Assembly: GCA_032622095.1 (NCBI GenBank)
Contig: CP136061.1
Coordinates: forward strand, 167,281,107 to 167,345,106
Source of the DNA: Siphonodentalium dalli
Lineage: Eukaryota; Mollusca; Scaphopoda; Gadilida; Siphonodentaliidae
Direction: 5' to 3'
DNA: 64,000 bases
Numbering within the stretch: the first letter of the stretch is position 1; every line of letters starts with the position of its first letter. The position numbers and the translations under genes are program-made. Below, in pieces: positions 17,901 through 25,935 of this stretch. The notes beneath the pieces are model-generated. The model was given only the letters and a program-made list of their open reading frames with translations. It searched no databases and was not told the DNA's origin.

Positions 17901-19062
17901 CCACTATGCCACTGCATGGGATTGGAGTTCCATTGTATGCTGTCAGTCTAGCGGAGTTGGCTCTATTGGCGATTGCTGTCGGAAGCGTGTTGCCGTTGAC
18001 CTTTTCAGGGTACATATTTCGGAAGGTACGGAGTGGAAGGGTATTTCCCTGTGCACCTGTGTCGACCTTCAACTTCAAGTTGTGTACGCCTGGACGGTTG
18101 TCCAACTGTATATTCACTGTTGCATATGCTTCGTCGCGACTTTGATCAAAACACAGCGATGATACTTGAACGACATCGAATGACAGAGGGTTAAAGTCGT
18201 CGGCGGCTCTGTCTGGCGGTGTCGATGTATGCAGCTCGTCGGTTGATACCTCGTTGATGTGGCGACGTTGTTGCTGGTAATTTCCGGGACGTCTGTGATA
18301 ATTGGACGGTTTATTATCAGTTGCCTGGTATTCGGGTGGTTTAACCCTTCTGCTGCTGCGGCAGAATCGTTGCCAGTGTCCAGTACGGCCACACGCATGA
18401 CATTTGTCCTGTGCTGCAGCGCAAATTTGACCCGTCCTATGCCGGAGACCGCAGTTTCCACATGGCTTCGATGTGATGGGTTTCTCAATCTTCTGTCGGA
18501 CCGCGTCTACGGACATTCGATCGGTTGAAATCTGCTTAATTTGCGACCTGCCCGCCAATATGGCTTCATATTTGCGCCCCTCAGCCAAGGCATCCTTCAA
18601 TGGGTATCCTTTGTCCTTTCCCAGGAGGTCGCGCTGATATGGTTCTATTGGGGTCGACGCAATTATAAGTTCAATCAACCGCTCTTCAAGTTCGGTATTG
18701 TCAAAGTCACATTTGGTCGCTTGTGTCCTTGCACGGGTTACAAAATCGGCGATCGTCTCTTCGGACCTCTGTCTGAACGACATTAGATTCAAGCGATGGA
18801 CACGAAAGTTCACATCCGTCTTGAACTGAGACGAGAAGTAGTCCCATATCTTGATGGGTTTCCGTTTGTCTGCGGCAGACAATCCCGAAGCATTGAGTCT
18901 TTTGAGTCCCTCTATACCAAGACCTCGTATTATTTTCAGCGCTATTTTTCCGTCTTCTGTGATCCCCTCGTCCTCGCAGTATATTTCAATCGTCTGACGA
19001 AACAGGGTTAAGGTTTCCCCGATATCGGCTTCCGACCAACTCATCTCCGGTATCTTCGACAT
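14995..19062 (-). CDS. Gag-Pol polyprotein (K02A2.6-like gypsy), intact
   Basis: One ORF of 1355 codons starts 287 nt after the 5' LTR. Order: a Gag region (~1-220); a CCHC zinc knuckle C-H-A-C-G-R-T-G-H-W-Q-R-F-C near residue 225; a retropepsin with V-D-T-G-A near 335; RT with L-R-L-P-F-G-L and catalytic I-A-D-D near 648; RNase H with Q-T-D-A-S near 804 and Y-T-D-H-K-P-L; an integrase zinc module H-Y-S-H...C-P-I-C near 1007-1044; and an integrase core with G-T-D-L, F-S-D-N-G and N-G-F-I-E, the last two 35 residues apart (D,D35E). There is no chromodomain or PHD. Gag and Pol are fused in one frame, as in many invertebrate gypsy elements. The I-A-D-D box departs from the usual Y-x-D-D. Confidence 0.95.
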   Translation of the reverse strand: MSKIPEMSWSEADIGETLTLFRQTIEIYCEDEGITEDGKIALKIIRGLGIEGLKRLNASGLSAADKRKPIKIWDYFSSQFKTDVNFRVHRLNLMSFRQRSEETIADFVTRARTQATKCDFDNTELEERLIELIIASTPIEPYQRDLLGKDKGYPLKDALAEGRKYEAILAGRSQIKQISTDRMSVDAVRQKIEKPITSKPCGNCGLRHRTGQICAAAQDKCHACGRTGHWQRFCRSSRRVKPPEYQATDNKPSNYHRRPGNYQQQRRHINEVSTDELHTSTPPDRAADDFNPLSFDVVQVSSLCFDQSRDEAYATVNIQLDNRPGVHNLKLKVDTGAQGNTLPLRTFRNMYPEKVNGNTLPTAIANRANSARLTAYNGTPIPCSGIVDIPCKYNDSEWYKTSFYIVDVTGPAVVGLQSCEKLKLVTMHCAVSSTVDTDSSSKQEEQLKNNTYTTNTSIQEQKLQNIDDLKRLYPERFDRIGCFPGVAKLVVNDSVTSHIDAPRKTPIALKDKIRDGIDAMERDNIIRKVTEPTDWVSSLAYATKRDGSLRICLDPRHLNTALKRPHHRIPTLEELTHRFAGATIFSKLDAKSGYWSVKLDPSSQLLTTFQSPFGRYCFLRLPFGLNVSQDIFQLKMDQILDRVDGAIGIADDVAVFGRTEAEHDKNLRTLMTVAAENGLVFNSSKCQIKQKSISFFGMTYTDKGVRPDSAKVDDLQKMPHPTNKKELQEFLGFVTYLSSFISNLSQKSAPLRDLLKKDVPFMWEAHHQQCFDQLKHTVTDKTTLQYFDTSLTPTIQTDASLRGLGSVLLQDEKPIAFASKSLSDAERRYACIERELLAVVFAVHRFHTYVYGRHFNVYTDHKPLVMIMQKPLTSAPPRLQRMLLKLQGYDFALHHIKGSDMTVADTLSRLPTNNGKTIDLDIRVDHVQFSTDRLTKIRDATQRDITLSALKEIIVSGWPDSIKEVPQQIREYFAFRDELSVENGIILKGARIIIPGEVQKNILEQLHYSHMGIEKTKLRARDCVYWMNINKDIEEAVKSCPICQTHQPSQQNETLHPHEIPTKPWDVVGTDLFHFGTNEYLIVADYFSKFFVIRKLPLHYTSHAVISAMKQIFSEQGIPRRVFSDNGPQYSASSFNEFANEWCFDHFTSSPRYPKSNGFIERQIRTVKSGLKKSKDAGSDPDLAMLSIRCTPINHNLPSPAELLSGRKFRSNVLSKMNNVTNDDTREQLIQRQTSQKLYHDRNARDLPPLIPGQTVTVQNHETLAWDPATIQEQCDEPRSYILTKPNGSVFRRNRVQIRDIPKTVCDPYQPQPMGDTPEAVTTLEHDDHVPNAADGPTYRTRSGRLSKPPVKYTQ

Positions 19063-19337
19063 CTTAGATGCTTAGGCTATGCGTTAGCACAAGCAGCAAA
19101 CAGCAAACGATGTATGTGGTGAGAATTGTCGACGAATCGGCGTTCCGTAGATTCTTGGAGAATTCGAGCGTGCCTCTGTGTCGCAGACTGCAGCTCAATT
19201 GCGGGGGTGTCGGGTTACCAGCAGCTATGTCAGCTATGGAATCACAGGTTATCGGCATAAAAGTTCCTGATTGAACGTCCAAGTAGCGTATAATTAAACG
19301 GAATAATCATTCAATATCCACGGGAAAAGTCGTGTTT

Positions 19338-19349
19338 CCGCTGCCACCA
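19338..19349 (-). other. Primer-binding site, tRNA-Leu type
   Basis: On the minus strand TGGTGGCAGCGG follows the LTR with no gap. It matches the 3' end of leucine tRNAs ending CCGCTGCCACCA, recalled from vertebrate tRNA-Leu(AAG). Confidence 0.75.
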
Positions 19350-19529
19350 TATAAAGATGTGTCATGGTATAAGGATGAGAAGAGTTTGTATCATATAAGT
19401 TCGATTATATTGCGGATCTGTGTACATAGACAAGCGTGTGGCGTAGAATACATATCAATGGTAAACTAGTTCAAGGTCCAATATATTAACTACGGTAGTC
19501 CAGATTGATCATAAGCAGAATATGTTACA
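19350..19529 (-). repeat. 5' LTR of the minus-strand gypsy element
   Basis: 180 bp, same as the other LTR by eye. Its right end is followed by the target duplication GAACT (19530-19534). Confidence 0.95.
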
Positions 19530-19534
19530 GAACT

Positions 19535-19772
19535 AGCCCAATTAGGACGGTTCCTAGTGGGCATGATGAGGCATGGTAACAATAATGTCAATATGCCAGA
19601 AGAATGGAAAGGGAGTATGGCGGCCAATGGAAGCTTACCCCTGGATTTGATCCTCTCCCATCCACAACTGACAGGGGTGTCTCGAGTCAAGAATACGACA
19701 AGATACCATTATATTTATAGAGATAATTACCACGCCGACCAACAATCACTACGACCTGCTTGCTCGATATAA
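19535..19772 (+). pseudogene. Downstream-ORF fragment of the outer element, running into its LTR
   Basis: A frame read as L-A-Q-L-G-R-F-L-V-G-M-M-R-H-G continues the Q-P-S-Q-M-A-L repeat frame across the nested gypsy insertion, and enters the LTR at 19719. It stops at TAA 19770-19772. The family is not recognised. The pattern (L..FL, W, M, HPQL) loosely recalls the segment at 972-1133 in the left-hand copy, which would support homology of the two 3' regions. Confidence 0.45.
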
Positions 19773-19873
19773 ATCCATCAGCATCAGCCGGCCAGTGACA
19801 ACAATCGACGGACACTCTCTACGACGACTTGTGGGGGATACGGCACAACATATACTTGTGTAAGTCTACTTTA
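19719..19873 (+). repeat. Truncated LTR of the outer element
   Basis: Matches 3182-3336 with one difference noticed (C to T near 19831). The first 53 bp of the LTR are absent, and the upstream DNA shows no purine tract, so this end was rearranged or belongs to a subfamily with another U3. Confidence 0.85.
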
Positions 19874-19896
19874 GAACTTTGAAAGGGAGTGTTAGG

Positions 19897-20028
19897 TATT
19901 TGTGCTTAAGCGCAAATGATTTGCGCTTCATAATCATATATTGATAGACACATATTTGCGCTTAAGAGCAAATGATTTACGCTTAAGCTTGTGCGCAAAT
20001 AAATAATAAATGTGAAAAGGGCCTCCCA
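19897..20028. repeat. Solo end with CTTAAG-centred palindromes
   Basis: Four copies of NTTTGCGCTTAAGCGCAAAT-like palindromes lie at 19908-19995. They are followed by a terminus AAATGTGAAAAGGGCCTCCCA, then TA, closely resembling the right end of the element at 23752-25082. No matching left end was found, so this is probably a truncated or very short relative. Confidence 0.6.
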
Positions 20029-20030
20029 TA

Positions 20031-21009
20031 GATGATAGATCATAGAATACTTATTAATACTAGACTCTGACTCTGAGTCTGACAGCCATATTTTATTTTA
20101 ATATATATAATTATTATAAATATTAATAGTAATACCAGCGAGATTGTCTGGTTCCAGTCCGGCAGACACGTCGAGTCCACATATCACAAAATAATCGACC
20201 AGTCTGTTTGGTGATCCTTGCGTGGACATCGTGATGATTTGGGTCTGAAGCTATTTATTTTGAGAACAAAATGTATACATAAGCCTTGAGTGACTTCGAG
20301 ATCGGCTGCAGCTTCGGTCACAGTCGATACGAAAACGCTAAAAGATACGAAGATACGACATATCTCATTAGCATATAATTAATATTAATATGTTATTTAC
20401 ATAATATTACCTCATTTGCATATTTAAATTGTTCCTTTTTTGGCGATTAAGGTGTGTTGTTTCCTTCATGAATAGTGTACAGTTCGTAACAAAACAGGAG
20501 TAATTTATCTCCGAATTGTTCCACTGACGGGCTCGGACCTCCTATTTACCGAGAACAACCGAGCACAATCGAGAACAACCGAGAACAAGTCCAAAATTAA
20601 TAAATAAGTCATAATAATGTCCAAGTATAGTGTATATATCACTCTTAAGTAGATATTGTACCATATTTGACCATTTAAACTACATATATGTAGTTATTTT
20701 ACGTATACCGAGAACTTGAAAGGTCGCCGCCGTGTTCTCGGCTGGCGGTAACGCAAAGGCATGAGTCGTGCCTAAGTGTTAATTAACGGGACCTGGGTCT
20801 GTTTGGTGATCAGAATTAATTGAGTTGTGTATACTAATAGGTGTTACTGTTTGTTAATCACTGCGATGTGTGAGTGCATAACATTGTAGTAACAACACAT
20901 TGGGAATCAAAGGTCGGTGTTTTCACACAAAGCAATGACAACTGTTGAGTGAATGTGAGTGAGTCACTGGTGTCAGACGTGGAAAGACTATATATGATTC
21001 CATATTTCT
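20031..21009. other. AT-rich non-coding stretch
   Basis: No gene seen. A short array of CGAGAACAAC-like words lies at about 20549-20590. Confidence 0.5.
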
Positions 21010-21210
21010 TATCTCGGCATTCGTCTGGCAGGAGTCGAGCGGGACAGTTCATTATTGCTTTGTCTGTCTGCTGTTCCTCTTGTCAGACACTGAGCACGGG
21101 TGAGTTGTGCGGTCGCGATCTAGGTTGCAGCTGCCCCCGTGCTTAGCGCCAGTGAGATGGTTTTGGATTAGGCTTAGGACGGATTATGGACTTGATCCCC
21201 GAAGCCGCGT
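21010..21210 (+). repeat. 5' leader of the unrecognised ORF (copy 1)
   Basis: About 200 bp ending just inside the ORF, homologous to 22183-22398 (roughly three quarters identical by eye). It includes the start codon and first codons (M-x-L-I-P-x-A-A in both). Confidence 0.7.
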
Positions 21211-22031
21211 TGCTTGCAGTGCAAAGTAGTTCGGTAGTTAACATCGCTAGTTGGTCTCTCCAGTCTAGCGGGGGCTACCTTACACTTTGCTTGGAGTTCA
21301 GGACCAAAGATGCTGGAAACCAGAAATCTAAAGACCTGGACGTCAACGCCAAAGCCACCCGCTGCACCATGCCGAAGATGAAGACCGGGCCTACGAAGAA
21401 AAAGACTCCTTCTAGGCGCCGAAGGGACGCTGCTAGACGGGCGAAGTGGAAGAAGAAGATGGGGGCGACCGTTGATCGACCGGTCACCCCTCCCCGTGTG
21501 GTTCAGCCATCTACAGTCACAGCCGGCGGGTCGAAGTTGTCTGAGAGACGCCCAGACGACTCGACCTGCATGGAGACTGATGACATTGAACCAGCTAGCA
21601 AGGACTCCGTGGATCTGCCGGAGGTCCCTGCTGTCGTCATCGAAGCTTGCGGAGACAGGGACGTGGATACCACCCCAGATGTTCCTGCCGCCAGCTTCGA
21701 CGTGGAACTGGACAGCTTTACACCTCGGACACCGGATTACCAAAACATCCCGGTGTCCCCCAGCTGCACCAACAACAACAACACCAGCACCAGCACAGCC
21801 CCCACCCAATCTGTGGAAGAGATCGTCGCTGAATGTAAACAAATGATGGCAGATCACCAACGGCGGCTAGAATCTGAAGAATCTGAGCGGCAAGAGAAAG
21901 AATATGATCGGCGACAGTCACAGACAGAACGGGAAGGAGAAGAACAGGCAGCTGTGCTCCAACAAACTCAACAACTACAGCAAACAGAAACTCAACACAG
22001 AAAAAAAAAGAAACCGAAGAAAAAGAAATAA
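21186..22031 (+). CDS. Unrecognised, mostly disordered protein with a basic motif and glutamine-rich coiled-coil tail
   Basis: 281 codons. Residues 1-~60 look folded (hydrophobic pattern ending Y-L-T-L-C-L-E-F). A basic stretch K-K-T-P-S-R-R-R-R-D-A-A-R-R-A-K-W follows at about 75-91. The middle is acidic, proline- and serine-rich, with an Asn/Thr run near 198. The tail (~212-281) is charged and Q-rich, consistent with coiled coil, and ends in K-K-K-K-P-K-K-K-K. The basic motif could bind nucleic acid or act as a nuclear signal. A second copy of the leader and start codon lies 1.2 kb downstream, so this belongs to a repeated family, perhaps ORF1 of a retroelement. No database family is claimed. 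ATG 21186 is chosen because it is conserved in the second copy. Confidence 0.55.
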   Translation: MDLIPEAALLAVQSSSVVNIASWSLQSSGGYLTLCLEFRTKDAGNQKSKDLDVNAKATRCTMPKMKTGPTKKKTPSRRRRDAARRAKWKKKMGATVDRPVTPPRVVQPSTVTAGGSKLSERRPDDSTCMETDDIEPASKDSVDLPEVPAVVIEACGDRDVDTTPDVPAASFDVELDSFTPRTPDYQNIPVSPSCTNNNNTSTSTAPTQSVEEIVAECKQMMADHQRRLESEESERQEKEYDRRQSQTEREGEEQAAVLQQTQQLQQTETQHRKKKKPKKKK

Positions 22032-22182
22032 CTTGTCTAGATCATTTTCATTTTCACCCTCACCAATCTCATGTTAATGTAACACCATTACATGTATCCT
22101 TATTAAATTCAACAGTGGGTTGTAGGAGAGGGGTTCCGCCCCTTTCAAATCTTCCCGGGAAAGTTTCCCAAACCCCCCATAG

Positions 22183-22398
22183 TATCTCGGCATTCGCTCT
22201 GGCAGCAAGTGGAGCGAACAAGTCAGATTTTATTTGGCTCTATTAGTTCCTTGTCTTGTCAGAGCGTCGGTACGAGTGATTTGAGCGGTCTGTAACCTTA
22301 ATTGGAAGCAACCGCCCTCGTGCTGATGCCGGCCGAGTGAGACGGTTTTGGATTATGCTTAGTGCGACGGACAATGGAGCTAATCCCTGACGCCGCGT
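22183..22398 (+). repeat. Second, truncated copy of the ORF leader
   Basis: Homologous to 21010-21210. It keeps an ATG at 22374 and the codons for M-E-L-I-P-D-A-A, then is cut off exactly where the fold-back MITE begins. Confidence 0.7.
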
Positions 22399-22860
22399 GA
22401 TGAATGATGTATTACAAAAAAAAAATTATATTTCTTCAGTGTTCTTTGATAAAATTACTTTGAACCGGTTGTTGACAAATGATATATACTTGCTTAAACA
22501 TTGGCTATGTGGGTGGTAGTAGGCACGTACGGGTTAACAGCTGGCCATTGTAACTGCTCTGGACTCTGTTGACAATAGAATGCTAATCCTCACTCATAGC
22601 CCTACCAGATCACCATACTAATTCTAGTAAGTAGGTCACCACTCACTCAGGGTGATCACTCATGTGGAAGTTTGACACTGTTAAAAAGCCATTCACACCA
22701 GACTGGACATCAGCCATGAAAGGTTGACCCATTAACTGCTGCCTCTCAGTCAACCATATTATGAAGTTAGTATATCATTTGTCAACAACCGGTTCAAAGT
22801 AATTTTATCAAAGAACACTCAAGAAATATAATATTTTTTTTGTAATACATCATTCATCAC
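22397..22860. mobile_element. 464-bp fold-back MITE
   Basis: Long terminal inverted repeats of about 90 bp (22397-22490 and 22770-22860) with few mismatches, outermost GTGATGAATGATG. The interior is non-coding. No clear target duplication. Confidence 0.85.
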
Positions 22861-23749
22861 AGTGTTCAGTACAGATTCCCATATTTGATTCTTAGATTTG
22901 GACTTTGTTTTTCTTGGGCCATTGCCTGTAAATAAATTTTTTTTAAATCTCAATAAAGTTCACATTTTGTATTTCTAACATAATCCACCATGAGGTATAC
23001 TCTCAAAATGTTGCATCAATGGGCATGGTTTCTATTATTACTAATATACATGAACAGAATCCTTTATTTGGACTCTATAAAATTTTGGAAAAATTGGCTC
23101 CACAAAGCCCTTAATCCATCAGCTTTTTTCCCCCCATTTTCGTGTACGCTGTAAAAAAAACAAACACGTGCAGCTATCTTGACTAGGAAAGCTTTTAACT
23201 ACCGATACCATAAAACGATTTAAACGCTATACGTTGATGTTTCTAATAGTACATGTATAAATTGATTGTTGTATCAATGGAATATAATCTTTATCAAATA
23301 GAATATATAATCTGATAATATATATTGGCCTACTGGATTAATTGACCTCGTTCGTCTGTCCGTCAGTCTGTCTGCATGTCCGTATACTTTATACCTGCAT
23401 TTTCCACCGTGCTTCTTTACTCCTTCTTTCCTTTCATCCGTCCTTTCATCCGTCTTTACTTTCGTCTGTCCGTCGATCCGGGTACATGTAGTTATCTCAA
23501 ACAGTTAGGTTGTCTGCATGATCAGAATGAAATTTGCAACAGTTGTGATCGCTACTAAGTATCCCAGATAGCCACCCGACGTCAGCGTGGCCGTGGTCCA
23601 TGACGTTGGCAGTCAACGTCATGGCGACCACTGTCGGTTCGATGTCATTTGCCGACGTTGGCGAATGGTTGGCAGCTGACGCCATGCCGACTGTGGTCAT
23701 CACGAAGGCATACCTGTCGACATCGATCGGCCTAATTTCTGTCGGTGTG
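22861..23749. other. Non-coding stretch
   Basis: No gene seen. AATAAA words occur at 22930 and 22953, and a pyrimidine-rich GTCTGTCCGTC stretch at 23350-23480. From 23558 a repeat rich in CGACGTTGGC-type words begins TATCCCAGATAGCCACCCGAC; a relative of that opening lies at 25251. Confidence 0.5.
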
Positions 23750-23779
23750 TATGGGAGTCCAAATTCACATTTAATAATG

Positions 23780-23972
23780 AATTGCGCTTAAGCGAAAATA
23801 ATTGCACTTAAGCGCAATCAATTGCGCTTAAGCGCAATCAATTGCGCTTAAGCGCAAATACCACATATTGTGCTTAAGCGCAAATAGGGCATTTTACGCT
23901 TAAGCGTAATTAATTACGCTTAAGCGCAATTAATTTCGCTTAAGCGCAATCAATTGCGCTTAAGCATAATTG
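23780..23972. repeat. Array of ~9 TTGCGCTTAAGCGCAA palindromes
   Basis: Copies recur about every 20 bp with small changes (TTACGCTTAAGCGTAA, TTCGCTTAAGCGCAA), which often keep self-complementarity. Confidence 0.9.
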
Positions 23973-24260
23973 TGACTACTATCTAACCTACCCATAAACT
24001 ATTAGCATGACCTGGTGTATCACCTAGCAACACAAGATGAGCATTGGGCTAATTTTGACCTGTACTCAACAGTCAACTGTGAGTATGTGTTCAACAAGGA
24101 GAATCCCTAATTACATATTATCAGCATCCCTCTATCCAAAGAATTGATGTCGCCTTCCCGGAACTCTTAGTAATTTTGTGTATGATGTTTTTAATGTATT
24201 TTTGCACAGATATTAGCCTATACATGCATGCGGTGTCACTGCATGAGGGCTTTCTTACCT

Positions 24261-24478
24261 CATACAGTAATGCTCTAATTAATCGACTTCTTAACCACAG
24301 CAGAATTATGGGCAACGTTTCAGGATTTAGTCGGAAATATGGCTTGTTGCCATTCATCGAAAAGCTCTCGAGAGCTTTCCAATGAATGGCAACAAGCCAT
24401 ATTTCCGACTAAATCCTGAAAAGTTATCCATAATTCTGCTGTGGTTAAGGAGTCGATTAATTAGAGCATTACCGTATG
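24261..24478. repeat. 218-bp near-perfect palindrome
   Basis: Arms of about 108 bp meet at the 18-bp perfect palindrome AAAGCTCTCGAGAGCTTT (24361-24378) with essentially no spacer. Only a handful of mismatches or short indels were noticed along the arms. Confidence 0.9.
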
Positions 24479-24689
24479 GTTTACTTATTGACTTAAATCA
24501 GGGGGAAAAAACCCTATTTTCATATTATCAGCATCCCTGTCCAAAAAATGGTGTGTAATCACTGGAGCTTTGGTGTCTCAGTCCTGGAGCTCTAGTTTTT
24601 CTTATTAAATCAGCATCTCTTGCACAAATCAATAGTATTTCCATGATCATATAGTGTGAATGTGGCGTCACGAGGGCTTGCTTCCCTCA

Positions 24690-24860
24690 TATGGTGTGCC
24701 TGTATACTCGAAAATTTAAGAAAATCAATGTCGCCCCGACTAATACAGAAAGTAATGCTATTGCAAGTAGCCCCAACTAATATATACCGAATATAATATA
24801 ATGCTATCATGAGTCGCTCCAACTAAAACAGAAGGTGATACTATTGCGAGTCAGCCATTT
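24690..24860. repeat. Minisatellite fragment (GCTATCGCGAGTCGCC family)
   Basis: Three to four degenerate units of about 45 bp containing CTAATACAGAAGGTAATGC and GCGAGTCGCC-like words. The same family flanks the LINE at 31-33.6 kb. Confidence 0.7.
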
Positions 24861-24994
24861 TGATAAAGAAGTTGGGCTAGCTCCCTACCCAATCAAACCA
24901 ATGAAACCAAGAGGTGACATGTCAATAGGAGTTAATGCTAAGTTATGGAGAAACCTATTTATTCACTAGGTGTGTTTTGTTACATATAACCATG

Positions 24995-25055
24995 AATTGC
25001 GCTTAAGCGCAATTAATTGCGCTTAAGCGCAATTGATTGCGCTTAAGCACAATTA
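24995..25055. repeat. Right-end palindromes of the TIR element
   Basis: Three tandem AATTGCGCTTAAGCGCAATT-type palindromes next to the right terminus. Confidence 0.9.
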
Positions 25056-25084
25056 ATTATTAAATGTGAATTTGGCCTCCCATA

Positions 25085-25592
25085 TGTGTGGCCGTTTGCT
25101 ATATAGGATGTCGGCAAATAGTCGGTATCCAAAAATTGCAAATCGACTTCATGTCATTCGCCGACGAAGCTGAAAAAACATAGAACGAAAATTCAGGACT
25201 AAACGATATTCCCATAACCACCCTTTCGACTGTGCCTCAGCAAAATAGAGATATCCCAGTTAGCCACCCGACATCGGTGCATGCATGCCGTCGGCTGTCG
25301 ATATCGGCATATAGTCAATAGCCGAAACTTTTGCGACAAAGGTCTGTTTGTGGTCTTGATCATGGCATGCATGAAAATCTACTTAATAGCTACAGCACAT
25401 GCATAGATATGGACTAAATAATTGTGGCATGATCCAGTTTGTGGTCATGTGAACTACTGAGCTCTATAGACTATAATTGGAAACAAAACTAATAGGACGA
25501 AAACGATTGCAATTCTCTGTGAATTCCCGGTTAACCAAGAAATCACAAAACAAATTTTGAAACGGTTTTAATGCCAGCAGAAAAATGGCTGT
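25085..25592. other. Non-coding flank
   Basis: No gene. It contains the second TATCCCAGTTAGCCACCCGAC word at 25251 and is otherwise featureless. Confidence 0.5.
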
Positions 25593-25667
25593 GGCTATTC
25601 GCCACCTGTGTGGCGAATAGTCATATTACATGAAATCGCTATTCGCCACCCGGGTAGCGAATAGCGT
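25593..25667. repeat. Two adjacent CTATTCGCCACC palindromes
   Basis: 25593-25619 and 25637-25667 are each near-perfect inverted repeats: CTATTCGCCACC paired with GGTGGCGAATAG-like arms. They lie within 75 bp. This may be fused ends of a small element. Confidence 0.75.
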
Positions 25668-25935
25668 TTATATATTTTCTCTTTATTTCCTCCACATACG
25701 GAGAGTATGGTGATCTCGAGCATCGGGAATAATGATTGTCAGTTCTTACGCAAAACGCTGTGTGTTGGGTTGCAATATGGGGAGGGGGGGGGGGGGTACA
25801 TAACATTTTTTTTTCTAACACTGGATCAAATACGGCATACAAGCATATTTTATCATTCATATGGGATATCCGCTTCGGCGCAATTATTGTTTTCATCCCC
25901 CGCCAAATGAAATCCATAATGGGGGGGGGGGGGGG

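Larger units (their letters stand above)
14779..19529 (-). mobile_element. Complete young Ty3/gypsy LTR retrotransposon
   Basis: 180-bp LTRs at 14779-14958 and 19350-19529 that I read as identical, with 5-bp target duplications GAACT at 14774-14778 and 19530-19534. A leucine-tRNA-type primer-binding site, a single intact gag-pol ORF and a purine tract lie between them. On the minus strand the LTR opens TGTAAC and closes CTTTATA. It is inserted into the downstream ORF region of the outer element. Matching LTRs and an intact ORF indicate a recent insertion, possibly still active. Confidence 0.95.
1..19873 (+). mobile_element. Outer Ty3/gypsy-type LTR retrotransposon, tandem copies with nested insertions
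   Basis: The left-hand copy runs from the window edge to the LTR at 3129-3336. The right-hand copy runs from that LTR to a truncated LTR at 19719-19873. The shared LTR has a purine tract on its left and a TGG-initiated primer-binding site on its right, the layout expected for LTR-body-LTR-body-LTR. The right-hand body has protease, RT, RNase H, integrase and a PHD finger, then a low-complexity ORF. It is interrupted by a hAT MITE (8747-9055), a TIR element (10161-14732) and a minus-strand gypsy element (14779-19529). The left-hand body supplies a TatD nuclease near its 3' end. Broken frames make this copy non-autonomous. That the TatD region belongs to the element is inferred from the purine tract next to the LTR. 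Confidence 0.75.
23752..25082. mobile_element. 1.33-kb TIR element with CTTAAG palindrome arrays at both ends
   Basis: Left end TGGGAGTCCAAATTCACATT and right end (reversed) TGGGAGGCCAAATTCACATT continue as inverted repeats for about 40 bp. Both ends are flanked by TA (23750-23751 and 25083-25084), consistent with a 2-bp TA duplication. Palindromes TTGCGCTTAAGCGCAA line both subterminal regions. No transposase. The interior contains a 218-bp palindrome and a minisatellite fragment, so it has been invaded or is composite. Confidence 0.75.

Noticed and set aside
21091-21134. Intron in the leader of the 281-codon ORF (GGTGAGT ... TTGCAG)
   Set aside because: The interval is too short for a normal intron, and the donor is not conserved in the second leader copy.
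20995-22400. LTR pair around the 281-codon ORF
   Set aside because: The repeated segment includes the start codon of the ORF, has no TG...CA ends, primer site or purine tract, and the copies are strongly diverged.
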